Shown: positions 1-8,992, counted from the first letter of the stretch. The stretch is 41,346 bases of DNA from Micromonosporaceae bacterium (GCA_003543035.1 DPJL01000169.1:4662-46007), one strand, 5' to 3'. Made by a program: numbers and translations. The notes: generated by a model from the sequence alone, not told the origin.

Positions 1-1364
1 GGGAGCTTGCGGGTCGCGTCAACGCCCGCCTTGCCGCCCCAGAACTGTTGGTACGACGCGTGATCCAGATGATCCACCGGACCCTGGGTGACCACGAGAT
101 CGTGCGAATAGTCGACGTTGCCGAAAGCGCGGAAGGCCACCTCGTGCAAATCCTGCGGGTCACAGTCGTCGTCCACGATCACGATCAGCTTGGTGAGGCT
201 GAGCAGGTGCGCGCCCCAGATCGCACTCATGACTTTGGCCGCGTGCTTCGGGTAACGCTTCTTGATCGATACGACCAGGCAGTTGTGAAAGACGCCGGGC
301 TCGGGCATGTGCATGTCGACGATGTCCGGCACGAGCATCTTGATCAGCGGCAGGAAGATCCGCTCGGTGGCGTGCCCGATCGGCCCGTCCTCCTGCGGCG
401 GCTTGCTCGTGATGATCGAGTGGTAGATCGGATCGCGCCGCATCGTCATGCACTCCACGTGCAGCACCGGGAACGGCTCAACCGGTGTGTAGAAACCGGT
501 GTGGTCGCCGAACGGGCCTTCGGGCGCACGCTCGCCAGGCGAGACGTAGCCCTCGAGGATCACCTGGGCATGCGCCGGGACCTGCAACGGGACGGTCAAA
601 CAGTCGACCATTTCCACCCGGTCACCGCGCAGGAAGCCCGCGAACAGGTACTCGTCAATGTCGCCTGGTAGTGGGGCACTGGCGGCGTAAGAGACGACCG
701 GGTCGGCGCCGAAGGCGATCGCGACCGGCAACCTCTCACCACGCCGCTCAGCCACCGCGTGATGCGCGGTCGAGTCCTTGTGGATCTGCCAGTGCATCCC
801 GATCGTGTTGTGCGAGTGCTGCTGCAGCCGATAGAGCCCAAGATTGCGCTTGCCCGTCTCGGGATGCTTGGTATGCGTAAGCCCATAGGTGTGGAAGATC
901 CCGCCGTCCTCGGGCCATGTGACGAGGCCGGGCAGCATGTTCAGGTCGACGTCGGCACCCTTGAACACCAGCTCCTGGCAGGGGGCTGACTTCACTTTCT
1001 TGGGGGGTACCGATTTCAGCTGCATGATCTTGCCGAGGCCGTCCATCATCCCGCCGAACCCTTGCGGCAGCTCCGGTTTGATCAGGTCACCGATCCGGGC
1101 TCCGATCTCGTCCGGGCTTTTCACCCCGAGTGCCATGGCCATCCGCTTGTGGGTGCCGAACAGGTTGATCGCCACCGGCATCTCGCCTCGGGTGGGCTGC
1201 TCGAACAGCAGCGCAGGTCCCTTGGCCCGGACCGTACGGGTGACAATCTCGCTGATCTCCAGGGTCGGGTCCACCGCAGCGGTCACGCGATGCAACTCCC
1301 CCGCCTTCTCGAGCGCGGCGAGGAACTCTTGCAGGTCCTGGTACGGGAAGCGCGGTCCAGCCAT
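1..1364 (-). CDS. UbiD family decarboxylase (3' end outside window)
   Basis: UbiD enzymes use prenylated FMN to decarboxylate aromatic or unsaturated acids; in actinomycetes a member is often assigned to menaquinone synthesis. The reading frame is open from the ATG at 1364 to the left edge, about 454 codons, so only roughly the last 30 residues of a typical 480-490 aa protein are missing. It begins MAGPRFPYQDLQEFL. Family signatures are visible: RNLGLYRLQ, a QIHKDS stretch, and the loop APEGPFGDHTGFY with its acidic residues. Menaquinone supply would fit the cytochrome c maturation genes downstream of it in the window, but the exact substrate is inferred. There is no strong ribosome site before the ATG. 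The upstream gap to the divergent gene carries a perfect inverted repeat. Confidence 0.88.
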   Translation of the reverse strand, partial: MAGPRFPYQDLQEFLAALEKAGELHRVTAAVDPTLEISEIVTRTVRAKGPALLFEQPTRGEMPVAINLFGTHKRMAMALGVKSPDEIGARIGDLIKPELPQGFGGMMDGLGKIMQLKSVPPKKVKSAPCQELVFKGADVDLNMLPGLVTWPEDGGIFHTYGLTHTKHPETGKRNLGLYRLQQHSHNTIGMHWQIHKDSTAHHAVAERRGERLPVAIAFGADPVVSYAASAPLPGDIDEYLFAGFLRGDRVEMVDCLTVPLQVPAHAQVILEGYVSPGERAPEGPFGDHTGFYTPVEPFPVLHVECMTMRRDPIYHSIITSKPPQEDGPIGHATERIFLPLIKMLVPDIVDMHMPEPGVFHNCLVVSIKKRYPKHAAKVMSAIWGAHLLSLTKLIVIVDDDCDPQDLHEVAFRAFGNVDYSHDLVVTQGPVDHLDHASYQQFWGGKAGVDATRKL

Positions 1365-1385
1365 GTGGGCAAGTGTGCCATTGTC

Positions 1386-1445
1386 GCAACTCCACAGGAC
1401 TTGCGGCTCTGGGCGAGCTCAAAACAGCAAGTCCTGTGGAGTTGC
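1386..1445. repeat. perfect 19-bp inverted repeat in divergent intergenic gap
   Basis: GCAACTCCACAGGACTTGC at 1386-1404 is followed after 22 nt by its exact reverse complement at 1427-1445. It fills most of the 98-bp gap between the UbiD gene (minus) and the secreted-protein gene (plus), ending 17 nt before that gene's GTG. It could be a stem-loop in the leader of either gene, a regulator site, or a copy of an interspersed palindromic element. The sequence does not decide between these. Confidence 0.85.
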
Positions 1446-1462
1446 GGCTCGTTTGACCTTGG

Positions 1463-2293
1463 GTGAAGCGTCGGATCCCCGCCCTGCTAACGCTCCTTCT
1501 CCTGACGAACCTTGCCGGAGCTGCTCCCGGTACCCCCGGAATGCCCTGGTGTAAAGGCGACCAGCCGGCGTCGACCCTCGCGCCGGAAGCACCGCCTTCC
1601 TTAAAGTCCCCAAATGCTTGCCGGGCAAAGGTCACCTCGATGCAGCGGGCCAAGGTTGTGCCCGCACCCGGCTATCACCACCTGGGTGCGACAAGCTCGG
1701 GCACATGGTCCGGGGTGCTTGCCCGGCTGGAAGTAGTCGACCCGGGGGTGCGATCCAACACCTTTGACTTCCTAGCCACGCGAGTGATGGCCAAAGCCGA
1801 AACGCCCGACGGCACCGCGTGGCTCGAAGCGGGCTGGGCCGAGACCGGCTGGGACGGCAACGGCAAGCAGCGCCTCTACACCTACGACACCAACCGCGAT
1901 TCGTGGGCCTTTTACGACCAGTACGAGGTGAAGCCGGGCCACCGATTCTGGATCTACCTACAGACCGAGCAGGACGGTGCCACCCCGGCCTGGCAGGCGT
2001 GGCTGTGGTGGGGCAACGGCTGGCATCTGCTGACCAGTCAGGAGTTGCCGCTCACCGGTCGCGCGAAGATCGAGCAGTACGTGGAAGTCCACACGGACAA
2101 GCCTTTTGAAGTGCCGAAGCTGCGCGTGGACAACGTCTCCCTCAAGGACGGCCCGCTCGGGCCGCTGACCTATTGGGACGAGCGCATCGCGACAGCTCCC
2201 GGCACCTCAGCCGACGGCTACTGCCTGAACTGGATCACCCGCTACGACAACTGGACCGCGAGCAGCTGCCCTCAGGGAGTGACGCCGCCATAG
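1463..2293 (+). CDS. secreted protein of unknown function
   Basis: The 276-residue protein starts at a GTG. It has a typical Sec signal peptide (MKRRIPALLTLLLLTNLAGA), with likely cleavage after AGA near residue 20. The mature part is rich in Trp and Tyr, with runs such as WAFYDQYEV and WQAWLWWGNGW, and four Cys residues (in PWCKG, NACRA, GYCLN and SSCPQ) that could form disulfides. I recognise no family; the aromatic content could suit a beta-rich carbohydrate- or surface-binding fold, but that is a guess. It is the only plus-strand gene inside a run of minus-strand genes. Its last 22 bp overlap the 3' end of ccsB tail to tail. The start has no clear ribosome site, and a perfect inverted repeat lies just upstream. 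Confidence 0.75.
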   Translation: MKRRIPALLTLLLLTNLAGAAPGTPGMPWCKGDQPASTLAPEAPPSLKSPNACRAKVTSMQRAKVVPAPGYHHLGATSSGTWSGVLARLEVVDPGVRSNTFDFLATRVMAKAETPDGTAWLEAGWAETGWDGNGKQRLYTYDTNRDSWAFYDQYEVKPGHRFWIYLQTEQDGATPAWQAWLWWGNGWHLLTSQELPLTGRAKIEQYVEVHTDKPFEVPKLRVDNVSLKDGPLGPLTYWDERIATAPGTSADGYCLNWITRYDNWTASSCPQGVTPP

Positions 2294-3216
2294 GAGTGCA
2301 GGCCCTCGAAGAAGATGTTGACGCCGAACAGGTTCATCATCATCGTGAGCCAGCCGACGACGGCTATCCATGCCGCGGTTTGCTTCTTGATGCTCGGTGT
2401 CGCGCGAGCGTGCAGGTAGCACGCGTAAACGATCCATGAGATGAAGGCCCACGTCTCCTTCGGGTCCCAACCCCAGTACCGGCCCCAAGCCGCCTCGGCC
2501 CAGATGGCACCCGCGGCGACAGCGAAGGTCCAGATCGGGAATGCGAAGGCGTGCAGCCGGAACGAAAGCCGCTCAACGGTTTCCGCGTTCGCAAAGAGCC
2601 GGCCGTAGGGGTAGAGACCGCCGCGCTTGCCCGCGTCATAGCCGCTGCGAAGCAGGTACATGACCGATGCGGAGAAGCCGACGAGGAAGAGGCCGGAGGC
2701 GATGATGGCCGCCCCAACATGCACCACGAACCAGTAGGAGTCGAGCGCCGGGACGAGCGGGCCGACAGGCTTCTGCAACACGAGGCCCGCGATGCCGGTG
2801 AGTAGGACCTGCACCAGAGCCACGAAGAGGCCGAGGTGCCGGATCTCGGGCTTCAGCGCCGCAACCGTGAGCCAGACCGCTGTGCCGACGAGCGTGACCG
2901 TCAACACGAACTCGTACATGTTGCCCCACGGAAGCCTCTCCGCGGCGAGCGCTCGCGTCACGACAGTTGCCGCGTGTGCCGCAGCGGCCAGCCAGGTGAC
3001 GATGATCGCGCCCTGCAAGAGGCGCGACGGCCGCGGACTCGCTGGGACTTCCTCGATGATCACAGGCGGCCCACCGGCGCCCACCAACTCCCGCGCGGCG
3101 GCCTTGGCCACGTGACTCTGCCGGCCGAACGCATACTCGGCGGAGTGCAGCAGCATGGCCGCCAGGTAAGTCATCACCGTGACGGTGATCAGGATGTTGT
3201 CTGAGAGCGCGGCCAC
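2272..3216 (-). CDS. ccsB: cytochrome c biogenesis protein CcsB (ResC)
   Basis: This 314-residue multi-pass membrane protein is the CcsB/CcsA-type half of the system II cytochrome c synthetase, which exports haem and attaches it to CXXCH motifs with ResB. The haem-handling tryptophan-rich motif WGWDPKETWAFISWIVYACYLHAR is present in the C-terminal third, with hydrophobic segments along most of the length. It starts at a GTG preceded by GAAGGTGA at good spacing. The gene overlaps the end of resB by 28 bp, indicating coupled translation, and is the last gene of the haem/cytochrome operon. Its stop overlaps the convergent secreted-protein gene. Confidence 0.93.
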   Translation of the reverse strand: MAALSDNILITVTVMTYLAAMLLHSAEYAFGRQSHVAKAAARELVGAGGPPVIIEEVPASPRPSRLLQGAIIVTWLAAAAHAATVVTRALAAERLPWGNMYEFVLTVTLVGTAVWLTVAALKPEIRHLGLFVALVQVLLTGIAGLVLQKPVGPLVPALDSYWFVVHVGAAIIASGLFLVGFSASVMYLLRSGYDAGKRGGLYPYGRLFANAETVERLSFRLHAFAFPIWTFAVAAGAIWAEAAWGRYWGWDPKETWAFISWIVYACYLHARATPSIKKQTAAWIAVVGWLTMMMNLFGVNIFFEGLHSYGGVTP

Positions 3217-4664
3217 TGGGTCACCTTCTTAAATTCGTCCGAGAACCCGGGATAGTCGGTGCGGGGCAGGCCTCCCGCTTCGGCTGTGCCGCTCGGGTGA
3301 AGGCGCAGCCACACCCTACGCCGCTTGCCATAAAGCGATAGCGGCAGCCCGACCAGGAGCAACGCCACTCCGGCCAGCACGATCGGCTGACCTGGATCGT
3401 GCCTGATGGAAATCGTGATCCATTGGCGGGTACCAAGAAATTCCAGCTTGCTGCCATCGTCAAGCGTCCACACATCGCCCTTGCGCAACATCTTCGCGTC
3501 GCCTAGACGGGTGAGCCGATCTTTGTTCAGCGAATACACCGAGCCGGTGATGCCCACGTCGAGCCCAAGATCGCCCTGGTATGCCATGAGCACGAGCGCG
3601 GGATCCTGCTCCGACGGATGCGCAGAGCGGCCCATTTTCGCCGTCGGCAGGTACAGGCCTTCGAAGCCCATCTGTTTGGCTTTGTCACTGCCATTGGCGT
3701 CGGGGAAGGCTGCCACGCCCTCGCTGGTATGCATCGAGTCGGTGGGAAGGAACGGGCTCACCGTCGTTTGCGTGCGCCCCTTGGCATCCGTGTAGCGCAG
3801 CACCGGCGCGTACCCGTGGCCCAACAGATACACGTTGGCGCCGTCGAGCCGCAGCGGATGGTTGACACCGAACTTCTGGTCGCCGTTTACCGTGGCCTCA
3901 TACGAGACCGGCATTCCATCGTCCAAAAAGGACGCTTTGAAATCGGTCAGCTCCAAGCAGAATGGCGGCAGATCCGCCGGGTCCACATATGGCCCGAGCC
4001 CGAACTCGTCGTACTGCTGAAGGGTGTTGCAGAAAGCCTGATCCGAGCCGTGCACAAGCAAACGGTTGGCGTGCCAGCCCCATTGGGCCCCGGCGGCCAC
4101 CCCGATCAGGGTCACCAGCAGGGCCGAGTGGAAGAGCAGGTTGCCCGTTTCCTTGAGATAGCCCTTTTCCGCGGAGATGGTGACAGTCCCATCCGGATGC
4201 TCCGTCCTGACTTTGCGCCAGCCCCGGAAATCGAGCTCGGGATGACTCTCGAAGGTCGTGTGCTCAGGCAGCCGCTCGAAGCGGGCCGGGGCCGGCGGTG
4301 GCGGCATAAGCAAAGCGCGTACGTGATCGCGCAAACGCGGCACCACGCAGCCGACTAGCGAGGTGAAGAGCAGAAGATAGATCGCGGAAAACCAAGGCGA
4401 GGCAAACACATCGAAGGCCCACAGGCGTTCCAACACCGGCGCCAGCTTGGGATTCTCCCGGTAATAGCCCGCCACATCTTCCACGCTCACCGAACGCTGC
4501 GGCAGCACCGAACCCGGAATCGCTGCCACCGCAAGCAAAAACAGCAAGATGAGCGCGGTGCGCATACTCGTCAGCTGCCGCCAACTGTTGCGCAGAAAGC
4601 CCTTCGCACCAATCCCTTTGGGGGGTGCGGACTCGCGCTCACGTGTCTGCGGAGGCGCGCTCAT
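3189..4664 (-). CDS. resB: cytochrome c biogenesis protein ResB
   Basis: ResB pairs with CcsB to form the system II haem lyase at the membrane. I chose the ATG at 4664 (491 aa, MSAPPQTRERES) because it overlaps the ccdA stop in an ATGA; an open frame further upstream lies inside ccdA and is not credible. The layout matches the family: a transmembrane helix after residue 35 (TALILLFLLAVAAIPGSVLPQ), a second around SPWFSAIYLLLFTSLVGCV, a third in LLFHSALLVTLIGVAAGAQWGW, a large extracytoplasmic domain, and a C-terminal helix near IVLAGVALLLVGLPLSLYG. It sits between ccdA and ccsB, the usual actinobacterial order. Confidence 0.93.
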   Translation of the reverse strand: MSAPPQTRERESAPPKGIGAKGFLRNSWRQLTSMRTALILLFLLAVAAIPGSVLPQRSVSVEDVAGYYRENPKLAPVLERLWAFDVFASPWFSAIYLLLFTSLVGCVVPRLRDHVRALLMPPPPAPARFERLPEHTTFESHPELDFRGWRKVRTEHPDGTVTISAEKGYLKETGNLLFHSALLVTLIGVAAGAQWGWHANRLLVHGSDQAFCNTLQQYDEFGLGPYVDPADLPPFCLELTDFKASFLDDGMPVSYEATVNGDQKFGVNHPLRLDGANVYLLGHGYAPVLRYTDAKGRTQTTVSPFLPTDSMHTSEGVAAFPDANGSDKAKQMGFEGLYLPTAKMGRSAHPSEQDPALVLMAYQGDLGLDVGITGSVYSLNKDRLTRLGDAKMLRKGDVWTLDDGSKLEFLGTRQWITISIRHDPGQPIVLAGVALLLVGLPLSLYGKRRRVWLRLHPSGTAEAGGLPRTDYPGFSDEFKKVTQWPRSQTTS

Positions 4665-5395
4665 ATGCTCACGCTGCCGACGCCGACAGTGACCCGCAGC
4701 CACGTCACGAAGTCGGCCCACGCGCCAGTGACGAGCGCGAGCCCGACCAGGATCAGCATGACGCCGCCGATCCTGGTGACCCAGCGCGAATTCCGCCGGA
4801 TCGCCTTGACCACACCGGCCAGCCGCCGCATCCCCAAACCAAAGATCAAGAACGGCAGACCGATGCCTACGCAGTACCCCAGAGCCAGCACCACGGCGCG
4901 AGAGGTGTTCCCGCCCACACCTGCCAGGCCGACGACCGCGGCGAGGGTCGGCGAGAGACACGGCACCCAACTTAAAGCGAAGACCGCGCCGAAGACGGGC
5001 GCTCCCAGCAGACCGGCGTCGGGCAGCCGGCGGACCCGGAACTCGTTCTGCAGCCCCGGAATCAGCCCGAGAAAGCCGATGCCCAGCACGATGATCAGCA
5101 CCCCGATCACCGTCTGCACTACGCGATCATGGCGCACCAGAGTCCGGCCGATCTCGGCCGCCACCACGCTGACCGTGACGAAGACCGCGGCGAACCCGGC
5201 TATGAACAGCGCCACTCCGGCGAGTACCCGGCCCTTGCGCGGCGAGTCGAGATCAGCTCCCACCAGACCGGTCACATAAGACAGATAGCCCGGTACCAGG
5301 GGAAGCACACACGGCGACAGGAAGCTCACGAGCCCGGCCAGCGCCGCGATCGCCAAAGCCAACGGCAGCGGACCGCCACTGACCACGTCGCTCAT
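4661..5395 (-). CDS. ccdA: CcdA-type thiol transporter (DsbD family)
   Basis: This 244-residue membrane protein moves reducing equivalents from cytoplasmic thioredoxin to the outside, keeping apocytochrome c and the TlpA-like partner reduced. The first helix carries the diagnostic SFLSPCVLPLVPGYLSY motif with its redox Cys, and a second Cys lies in LSWVPCLSPTLAAVVG. Six hydrophobic segments are apparent. The ATG at 5395 shares one base with the stop of the preceding thioredoxin gene (TGATG). Its own stop overlaps the resB start, so the genes are probably translationally coupled. Confidence 0.93.
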   Translation of the reverse strand: MSDVVSGGPLPLALAIAALAGLVSFLSPCVLPLVPGYLSYVTGLVGADLDSPRKGRVLAGVALFIAGFAAVFVTVSVVAAEIGRTLVRHDRVVQTVIGVLIIVLGIGFLGLIPGLQNEFRVRRLPDAGLLGAPVFGAVFALSWVPCLSPTLAAVVGLAGVGGNTSRAVVLALGYCVGIGLPFLIFGLGMRRLAGVVKAIRRNSRWVTRIGGVMLILVGLALVTGAWADFVTWLRVTVGVGSVSI

Positions 5396-5937
5396 CAGCT
5401 CTTGCCTTCCGCGGCAACGTCCGTAGTCAGCTGAAGCAGCTCCTGCTCCTGGATCGACTTGCGGACTACGACCGCGATCCGGCCCTGGCTGTCGATGATG
5501 AGGGTGGCCGGGATGGTGTTCGGCGGCACCTCTTTGAAGGCCAGGGCCAACTTCCCCGCCGGGTCAAAGATGCTCGGGTAACCCGCCCGCCCGTCATGGA
5601 AGGCGAGCGCCTTGTCCTTCTCATCCCGGATGTTGATGCCCACGAATTCGACTCCGGGCATCGCCTTGCGGACAGCCTCCAGATCGTCGGCCTCCACCCG
5701 GCACGGCGCACACCAGCTGGCCCAGAAGTTGACGACGACGACCTTGCCCTTCATCGCCGCGAGATCGTAGGAACCGCCCTCAAGCAGCTCGCCCTTCACC
5801 TCAGGAGCCTCAACCCGTTGCCCCGGCGCATATTTGACCACTTGACCGGCATCACGCTGCGAGCCGCCGGTGCACCCGGAAAGGGCGATCACGGTAGCCA
5901 GACCTAGCGAGAGGAGGCGGGTCATGCGGACCATCAT
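5395..5937 (-). CDS. TlpA/ResA-like thioredoxin lipoprotein
   Basis: This extracytoplasmic thiol-disulfide oxidoreductase probably reduces the CXXCH cysteines of apocytochrome c, fed by CcdA. The lipoprotein signal ends in the lipobox LSGC about 25 residues in. The thioredoxin active site is WASWCAPCR, and NTIPATLIID carries the cis-Pro region. Three in-frame ATGs lie close together (5937, 5934, 5925). I take 5937 because it overlaps the stop of the upstream phosphatase gene, giving 180 aa; 5925 would remove only four residues of the signal peptide. Its position between the phosphatase and ccdA supports a role in cytochrome c maturation. Confidence 0.9.
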   Translation of the reverse strand: MMVRMTRLLSLGLATVIALSGCTGGSQRDAGQVVKYAPGQRVEAPEVKGELLEGGSYDLAAMKGKVVVVNFWASWCAPCRVEADDLEAVRKAMPGVEFVGINIRDEKDKALAFHDGRAGYPSIFDPAGKLALAFKEVPPNTIPATLIIDSQGRIAVVVRKSIQEQELLQLTTDVAAEGKS

Positions 5938-6554
5938 GCCCCGCGGCCAGTCCCGGGTCCCAGGTGGGCGGCGGGCTCGGAGTATGTGATCTCGGTCAAC
6001 GTCTCGGCGTCGAAGTGAAATGAGGTGAGGCTGGCCAGCGCACACTGGCGGCTGCGCGGGTCATGCCAGAGCCGGCGGCCTTCCAGCCGGCGGCGCAGTG
6101 TCCAAATAGGAAGCTGGTGTGAGACCAGGACGGCTTCGTGCCCGTCCGCCGCCACCCTCGCGAAGGCCAGCGCGGCCAGCATCCGGGTGAGGATGCGCTC
6201 GTAAGGCTCACCCCAGCTGGGGCGGAACGGATTCCAGATCAGCAGCCAATAGCGAGGGTCCCGCAAGGCGCGCTGCACCTGGGTGCCCTCGAAGATGTTC
6301 GCGCTCTCGATCAGGTTGGGATCGGTGTGCACCGGCAACCCGAACTGCTCGGCAATCGGCAGCGCTGTCTCCTGTGCCCGCTCAAGCGGGCTCGCCACGA
6401 CCCGGGTGATGTCATGATCCGCCAACGAGGTGGCCACCGCCTTGGCCATCTGCTGGCCGAGCCCACTGAGCTGGTAGCCGGGCAACTTGCCATAGAGCAG
6501 CTTGGCCGGGTTGTGCACCTCACCGTGGCGCATCAGGTGAACGACGGTCTTCAC
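5934..6554 (-). CDS. histidine phosphatase family protein (phosphoglycerate mutase-like)
   Basis: This 206-residue member of the branch-1 histidine phosphatase superfamily has the catalytic RHGE motif in VVHLMRHGEVHNPAKLLYG near residue 9. A second conserved segment follows, VVASPLERAQETALPIAE, and the late catalytic His lies in AVLVSHQLPIWTLRR. Actinobacterial hemL loci often carry such a gene, but its substrate is not established, so phosphoglycerate mutase activity should not be assumed. It overlaps hemL at its start by 4 bp (ATGA) and the thioredoxin gene at its end by 4 bp, so it belongs to the same operon. Confidence 0.88.
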   Translation of the reverse strand: MKTVVHLMRHGEVHNPAKLLYGKLPGYQLSGLGQQMAKAVATSLADHDITRVVASPLERAQETALPIAEQFGLPVHTDPNLIESANIFEGTQVQRALRDPRYWLLIWNPFRPSWGEPYERILTRMLAALAFARVAADGHEAVLVSHQLPIWTLRRRLEGRRLWHDPRSRQCALASLTSFHFDAETLTEITYSEPAAHLGPGTGRGA

Positions 6555-7849
6555 GCTCTTGCCGCCGCTTTCGCCGCCACGGGCAGAGCTTCGGCCACCC
6601 GGCTCAGGGCCTCATCACCGATCGCGGTGCTGACGAACCACGCCTCGAAAGCGCTGGGCGGCAAGTAAACGCCCTGCGAAAGCATGCTGTGAAAGAAAGC
6701 CCGGAATGCGGCGACATCCTGCGTCTTGGCGTCTTCGTAATTCAGCACCCGCTTCTCCGTAAAGAAGATCGAGAACATGTTGCCCGCGACGGACAGGCTG
6801 TGCGGCACCCCAGCCTCGGCCAGGGCTTTTGTGGCAAGGTCGGCGATGGTCGCCGCGGTGGCATCGAGCTTCGCGTAGGTCGCGTCGTCGGCCAAGCGGA
6901 GCGAGGCCACCCCCGCGGCACAGGCCAGCGGATTGCCCGACAGCGTGCCTGCCTGATAGACCGGCCCGGCCGGGGCGAGCCTGGACATGATCTCGGTGCG
7001 GCCTCCGAATGCTGCGGCGGGAAGCCCACCTCCCATGACCTTGCCGAAGGTCCAAAGATCGGCGTCGACCGGCTCGAGCCCTTGCCAGCCACTGCGCGAG
7101 ACGCGGAAGCCGGTCATCACCTCGTCCATGATGAACAGCGCGCCGTGTTGGTGCGCAAGCTCGGCCAGCCCCGCGTTGAAGCGCGGCTGTGGCGCGACGA
7201 CGCCCATGTTGCCCGCCGCCGCTTCAGTGATGATCGCCGCAACCTGCTCCTCGGCGAGCGCCTTCGCCACAGCGGCAAGATCGTTGTAGGGCAACACAAT
7301 GGTCTCGCCGGCCGTGGCACCGGTGACCCCGGGCGAATCCGGAATGCCAAGCGTGGCAACGCCTGACCCGGCCGACGCCAGCAAGGCGTCCACGTGCCCG
7401 TGATAGCACCCGGCAAACTTTATGATCTTCGGGCGGCCGGTGAACCCCCGGGCGAGCCGGATCGCCGACATCGTCGCCTCGGTGCCGGAGCTGACCAGGC
7501 GGACCTGCTCCACCGCCGTCCGGGCGACGATCTCCTCCGCCAACTCCACCTCCCCCGGGGTCGGCGTGCCGAAGCTCGTCCCCTTGGCGGCGGCCTGCTG
7601 GATCGCCTCGATCACGGCCGGATGCGCGTGCCCATGGATCAGCGGACCCCAGGAGCAGACCAGATCCACATAGCGGCGGTCGTCGGCGTCGAAGAGCCAT
7701 GGGCCCTCGCCGCGAACCATGAACCGTGGCGTTCCGCCTACCGACTTGAAGGCGCGGACAGGGGAGTTCACGCCGCCCGGCACGATCGCCGATGCGCGCT
7801 CAAACAACGCTTGGGACGCTGGAGCGTCCAACGGGTAACCATCGATCAC
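6551..7849 (-). CDS. hemL: glutamate-1-semialdehyde 2,1-aminomutase
   Basis: HemL is a PLP enzyme that converts glutamate-1-semialdehyde to 5-aminolevulinate in the C5 route to haem. The 432-aa length is usual for the family. Clear signatures are VNSPVRAFKSVGG near the N-terminus, SSGTEATMSAIRLARG (cofactor phosphate), IMDEVMTGFRVS (PLP-binding Asp), and the Schiff-base lysine in WTFGKVMGGGLPAAAFGG. The start is a GTG (reading MIDGYPLDAPASQ) with only a weak ribosome site. It begins 21 bp after the upstream oxidoreductase gene. Linking haem precursor supply to cytochrome c assembly is a common actinobacterial arrangement. Confidence 0.96.
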   Translation of the reverse strand: MIDGYPLDAPASQALFERASAIVPGGVNSPVRAFKSVGGTPRFMVRGEGPWLFDADDRRYVDLVCSWGPLIHGHAHPAVIEAIQQAAAKGTSFGTPTPGEVELAEEIVARTAVEQVRLVSSGTEATMSAIRLARGFTGRPKIIKFAGCYHGHVDALLASAGSGVATLGIPDSPGVTGATAGETIVLPYNDLAAVAKALAEEQVAAIITEAAAGNMGVVAPQPRFNAGLAELAHQHGALFIMDEVMTGFRVSRSGWQGLEPVDADLWTFGKVMGGGLPAAAFGGRTEIMSRLAPAGPVYQAGTLSGNPLACAAGVASLRLADDATYAKLDATAATIADLATKALAEAGVPHSLSVAGNMFSIFFTEKRVLNYEDAKTQDVAAFRAFFHSMLSQGVYLPPSAFEAWFVSTAIGDEALSRVAEALPVAAKAAARA

Positions 7850-7870
7850 AATGGCAATATTCTGCCAGAG

Positions 7871-8992
7871 CTACGGACGTCGATAGGGAGCGACGACCTC
7901 CCGCAGCTGAATGGGCGCAGCCTGAACAATGGCTGAACCCCCTCGGGCGAGCATGACATCGCGCAGCGCATTGAGGATGGCGACCAGTTGACGGGCTGGT
8001 ATGTCACCTGGCAGCGATGCCCAAGCAGGCCCGGCGCCAAGGCTTCCGCGCACCGGGACCGGTGCTCCGGCGGCGTCGGCCAGGGCGTAACAGATCAGGT
8101 GGAGCTGACCATCCGGAGCGTTGAGGCGGACGGCGATCTCCCCCGGCCGGAACGGATATCGGCCCCACCACTGTGGCATTTGGTTGGTGAGATGCGAGCG
8201 CTGCCCGAGCCGGTTGGCGAGATCGCGGCTGCGATCAAGCACGCTGGCCTCAGAGCCCTCGAACAGGATCGACAACGCCCCGGTCGCGTGCCGCTGACCC
8301 GGAACGACCGCACCCATCCTGATGCCGGGTAGATCCAGCTCGATCGCGGCCGAGGCGACATTGGCCGTCTCGATCTCCTCCAGCAGGTCTCCCACGTGCA
8401 TCGGCTGGCTCACCGGATAGGTCAGCCAGGTTTGGGCCTGCGGCAGCGAATGGGTGCGCATCGTTATCTCGACCACCGCACACGCCGCATTGGGCCAGCC
8501 GGGGTAGGCCCAGCGCAGATCGCACACACTGTTGCCCAGCAACGGAACCCGCTCTCCCACCCGGGTCAGGGTGCCATCGGGCAGAACCACCGTCGCGTCG
8601 GCGACGTGAGCGGCGGGCGGGCCGAATACATGGGCCAAAGGCCCAGCCTCGCCGACAACCAAGGCACCGCCCACCGTCGCGCTCGGCGATGGAGGGTCGA
8701 GCGCGACCCTTGCATTCGATCTCGCCAACTCGTCCTGCAGCACGGCGACCGGCAAGCCCGCGCCCACCGTCACCTCAGCCGAATCCTCGTCGAAACGAAA
8801 GCCGGCGAAGCCACTCATGTCGACCACTACATCGATCACCGACGGCAGCTCGAGCCAGCTGAGCTTGCTGCCAGAGCCACGCGGAAGCACCACGAGCTCG
8901 CGTTGCTGGGCGGTCGCCATCAGCTCGCAGAGCTCGTCCAGATCGCGCGGCGCGGCCGTATACCGAACCGCGGATCCGTCAATCTGGTGCAT
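7871..8992 (-). CDS. FAD-binding oxidoreductase (GlcE-like)
   Basis: This flavoprotein of the FAD_binding_4 (PCMH) family is closest in plan to GlcE, the small FAD subunit of glycolate oxidase. The N-terminal half has the FAD-binding pattern: LVVLPRGSGSKLSW, then VTVGAGLPVAVLQDEL, then PSATVGGALVVGEAGPLAHVFG. I see no C-terminal catalytic segment that fixes a substrate. I prefer the ATG at 8992 (MHQIDGSAVRY, 373 aa) because GCGAGG lies five bases before it; an in-frame ATG at 9007 lacks such a site. No GlcD or GlcF partner lies nearby. A LexA-box-like sequence is about 30 bp upstream, and hemL follows 21 bp downstream. Confidence 0.8.
   Translation of the reverse strand: MHQIDGSAVRYTAAPRDLDELCELMATAQQRELVVLPRGSGSKLSWLELPSVIDVVVDMSGFAGFRFDEDSAEVTVGAGLPVAVLQDELARSNARVALDPPSPSATVGGALVVGEAGPLAHVFGPPAAHVADATVVLPDGTLTRVGERVPLLGNSVCDLRWAYPGWPNAACAVVEITMRTHSLPQAQTWLTYPVSQPMHVGDLLEEIETANVASAAIELDLPGIRMGAVVPGQRHATGALSILFEGSEASVLDRSRDLANRLGQRSHLTNQMPQWWGRYPFRPGEIAVRLNAPDGQLHLICYALADAAGAPVPVRGSLGAGPAWASLPGDIPARQLVAILNALRDVMLARGGSAIVQAAPIQLREVVAPYRRP

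Noticed and set aside
4665..4970. N-terminal extension of resB
   Set aside because: It lies inside ccdA in another frame; the ATG at 4664 overlapping the ccdA stop is the better start.
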